Shown piece by piece: positions 63,624 through 64,000 of a DNA stretch of 64,000 nt. The translations under genes were made by a program, and so were the position numbers. Origin of the DNA: Bacilliculturomica massiliensis. GTDB lineage: Bacteria > Bacillota > Clostridia > Peptostreptococcales > Anaerovoracaceae. The stretch covers positions 40,302 through 104,301 of the forward strand of contig NZ_LR027598.1 of the NCBI RefSeq assembly GCF_900605495.1, in the 5' to 3' direction. A model generated the notes under the pieces. It made no database searches, was not told the DNA's origin, and was given only the letters and a program-made list of their open reading frames with translations. How positions within the stretch are numbered: the first letter of the stretch is position 1; each line of letters begins with the position of its first letter.

Positions 63624-64000
63624 ATGACCTTAATGACAGGAGAACAATACATAGAAAGTCTGAGAAAGCTGAATACGAGAGTGTACATGTTCGGTGAGAA
63701 GGTGGACGATTGGGTGGATCATCCCATGATCCGTCCCTCCATCAACTGTATCGCCATGACCTACGAACTGGCTCACGATCCCCGCTACGAGGACCTGATG
63801 ACCGTCACCTCCAACCTGACGGGAAAGAAGATCAACCGCTTCGGCCATCTCCACCAGAGCACCGAAGACCTGAAGAATAAAGTCAAGATGCAGAGACTGC
63901 TGGGACAGAAGACCGCTTCCTGCTTCCAGAGATGCGTGGGCATGGACGCCTTCAACGCCGTCTTCTCCACCACCTTTGAGACCGATGAGAAATGCGGCAC
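63624..64000 (+). CDS. abfD: 4-hydroxybutyryl-CoA dehydratase / vinylacetyl-CoA isomerase, truncated by window end
   Basis: The first 125 residues of a long protein are visible. They match the start of AbfD: EQYIESLRKLNTRVYMFGEK, WVDHPMIRPSIN, LTGKKINRFGHLHQST and CFQRCVGMDAFNAV. C100 and C104 correspond to the two cluster-binding Cys known as C99 and C103 in the Clostridium aminobutyricum enzyme. It dehydrates 4-hydroxybutyryl-CoA to crotonyl-CoA using a 4Fe-4S cluster and FAD. AAGGAG precedes the start by seven bases. The rest is outside the window. Confidence 0.93.
   Translation, partial: MTLMTGEQYIESLRKLNTRVYMFGEKVDDWVDHPMIRPSINCIAMTYELAHDPRYEDLMTVTSNLTGKKINRFGHLHQSTEDLKNKVKMQRLLGQKTASCFQRCVGMDAFNAVFSTTFETDEKCG

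Noticed and set aside
1..64000. CRISPR arrays, tRNA/rRNA genes, transposases, prophage genes
   Set aside because: I saw no regularly spaced repeats, no cloverleaf sequences with CCA ends, and no transposase, integrase or phage structural proteins among the frames.

Overview
The window looks like a chromosomal piece of an anaerobic, amino-acid-fermenting Gram-positive Clostridia-type bacterium. The signs are strong Shine-Dalgarno sites, S-layer-homology (SLH) anchoring modules, many ferredoxin-type 4Fe-4S proteins, an indolepyruvate:ferredoxin oxidoreductase, butyrate-kinase-type ATP generation, two sigma-54 enhancer-binding proteins, and a 4-hydroxybutyryl-CoA dehydratase at the right edge. 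Protein-coding DNA is GC-rich, while promoters are very AT-rich. A relative of Anaerovorax or another Eubacteriales is my guess; it is not proven by the sequence. I saw no rRNA, tRNA, CRISPR array, prophage or transposase.

Layout. 0.5-1.6 kb: ArsR regulator and ferredoxin-nitroreductase (minus). 1.76-3.9 kb: PadR / DUF1700 / DUF4097 envelope-type operon. 4.4-6.6 kb: diglucosyldiacylglycerol-synthase-like glycosyltransferase and a YbhN-type membrane protein. 6.6-14.6 kb: a sigma-54 island. A PrpR-like activator lies between a minus-strand operon (DapA-like aldolase, 2-hydroxyacid dehydrogenase, short-chain dehydrogenase) and a plus-strand operon (aminotransferase, NhaC transporter). Both operons have a near-perfect -24/-12 promoter, and perfect 15-bp inverted repeats sit upstream of the plus-strand one. 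14.7-17.6 kb: FtsH and MarR. 17.8-25.0 kb: a ureide/hydantoin ring-opening cluster (allantoinase-like, racemase, ring deaminase, AraC, NhaC-like transporter, AllC-like amidohydrolase).

26.1-39.2 kb: an amino-acid catabolism supercluster. It holds ptb-buk, iorA-iorB-alanine racemase, a YheO/DauR-like regulator, and an operon of aminotransferase, dihydroorotate-dehydrogenase-like 4Fe-4S flavoprotein, DUF6282 hydrolase, cupin, HpcH/HpaI aldolase and NhaC. The 12-bp word ATTATTATAAAA occurs in the promoter regions of all three transcription blocks. This suggests one regulon for oxidising an (aromatic?) amino acid, possibly including its D-form, via transamination, ferredoxin-linked oxidative decarboxylation, acyl-phosphate and ATP.

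39.7-44.9 kb: a redox cluster with a secreted SLH-flavodoxin fusion, aldo/keto reductase-ferredoxin, LysR, MerR, a carboxymuconolactone-decarboxylase-like protein, a cytoplasmic flavodoxin paralogue and a cupin. 45.1-57.0 kb: metG, a zinc alcohol dehydrogenase (minus), peptide deformylase, agmatinase, TatD, a very large SLH-anchored serine hydrolase, a phosphohexomutase and a VanZ-like membrane protein. 57.3-58.7 kb: MATE transporter (minus). 59.05 kb to the end: a second sigma-54 activator, a 44-residue Cys-containing small protein (minus), and a sigma-54-type promoter before 3-hydroxyacyl-CoA dehydrogenase, thiolase and a truncated abfD. This is the 4-hydroxybutyrate/4-aminobutyrate to acetyl-CoA route.
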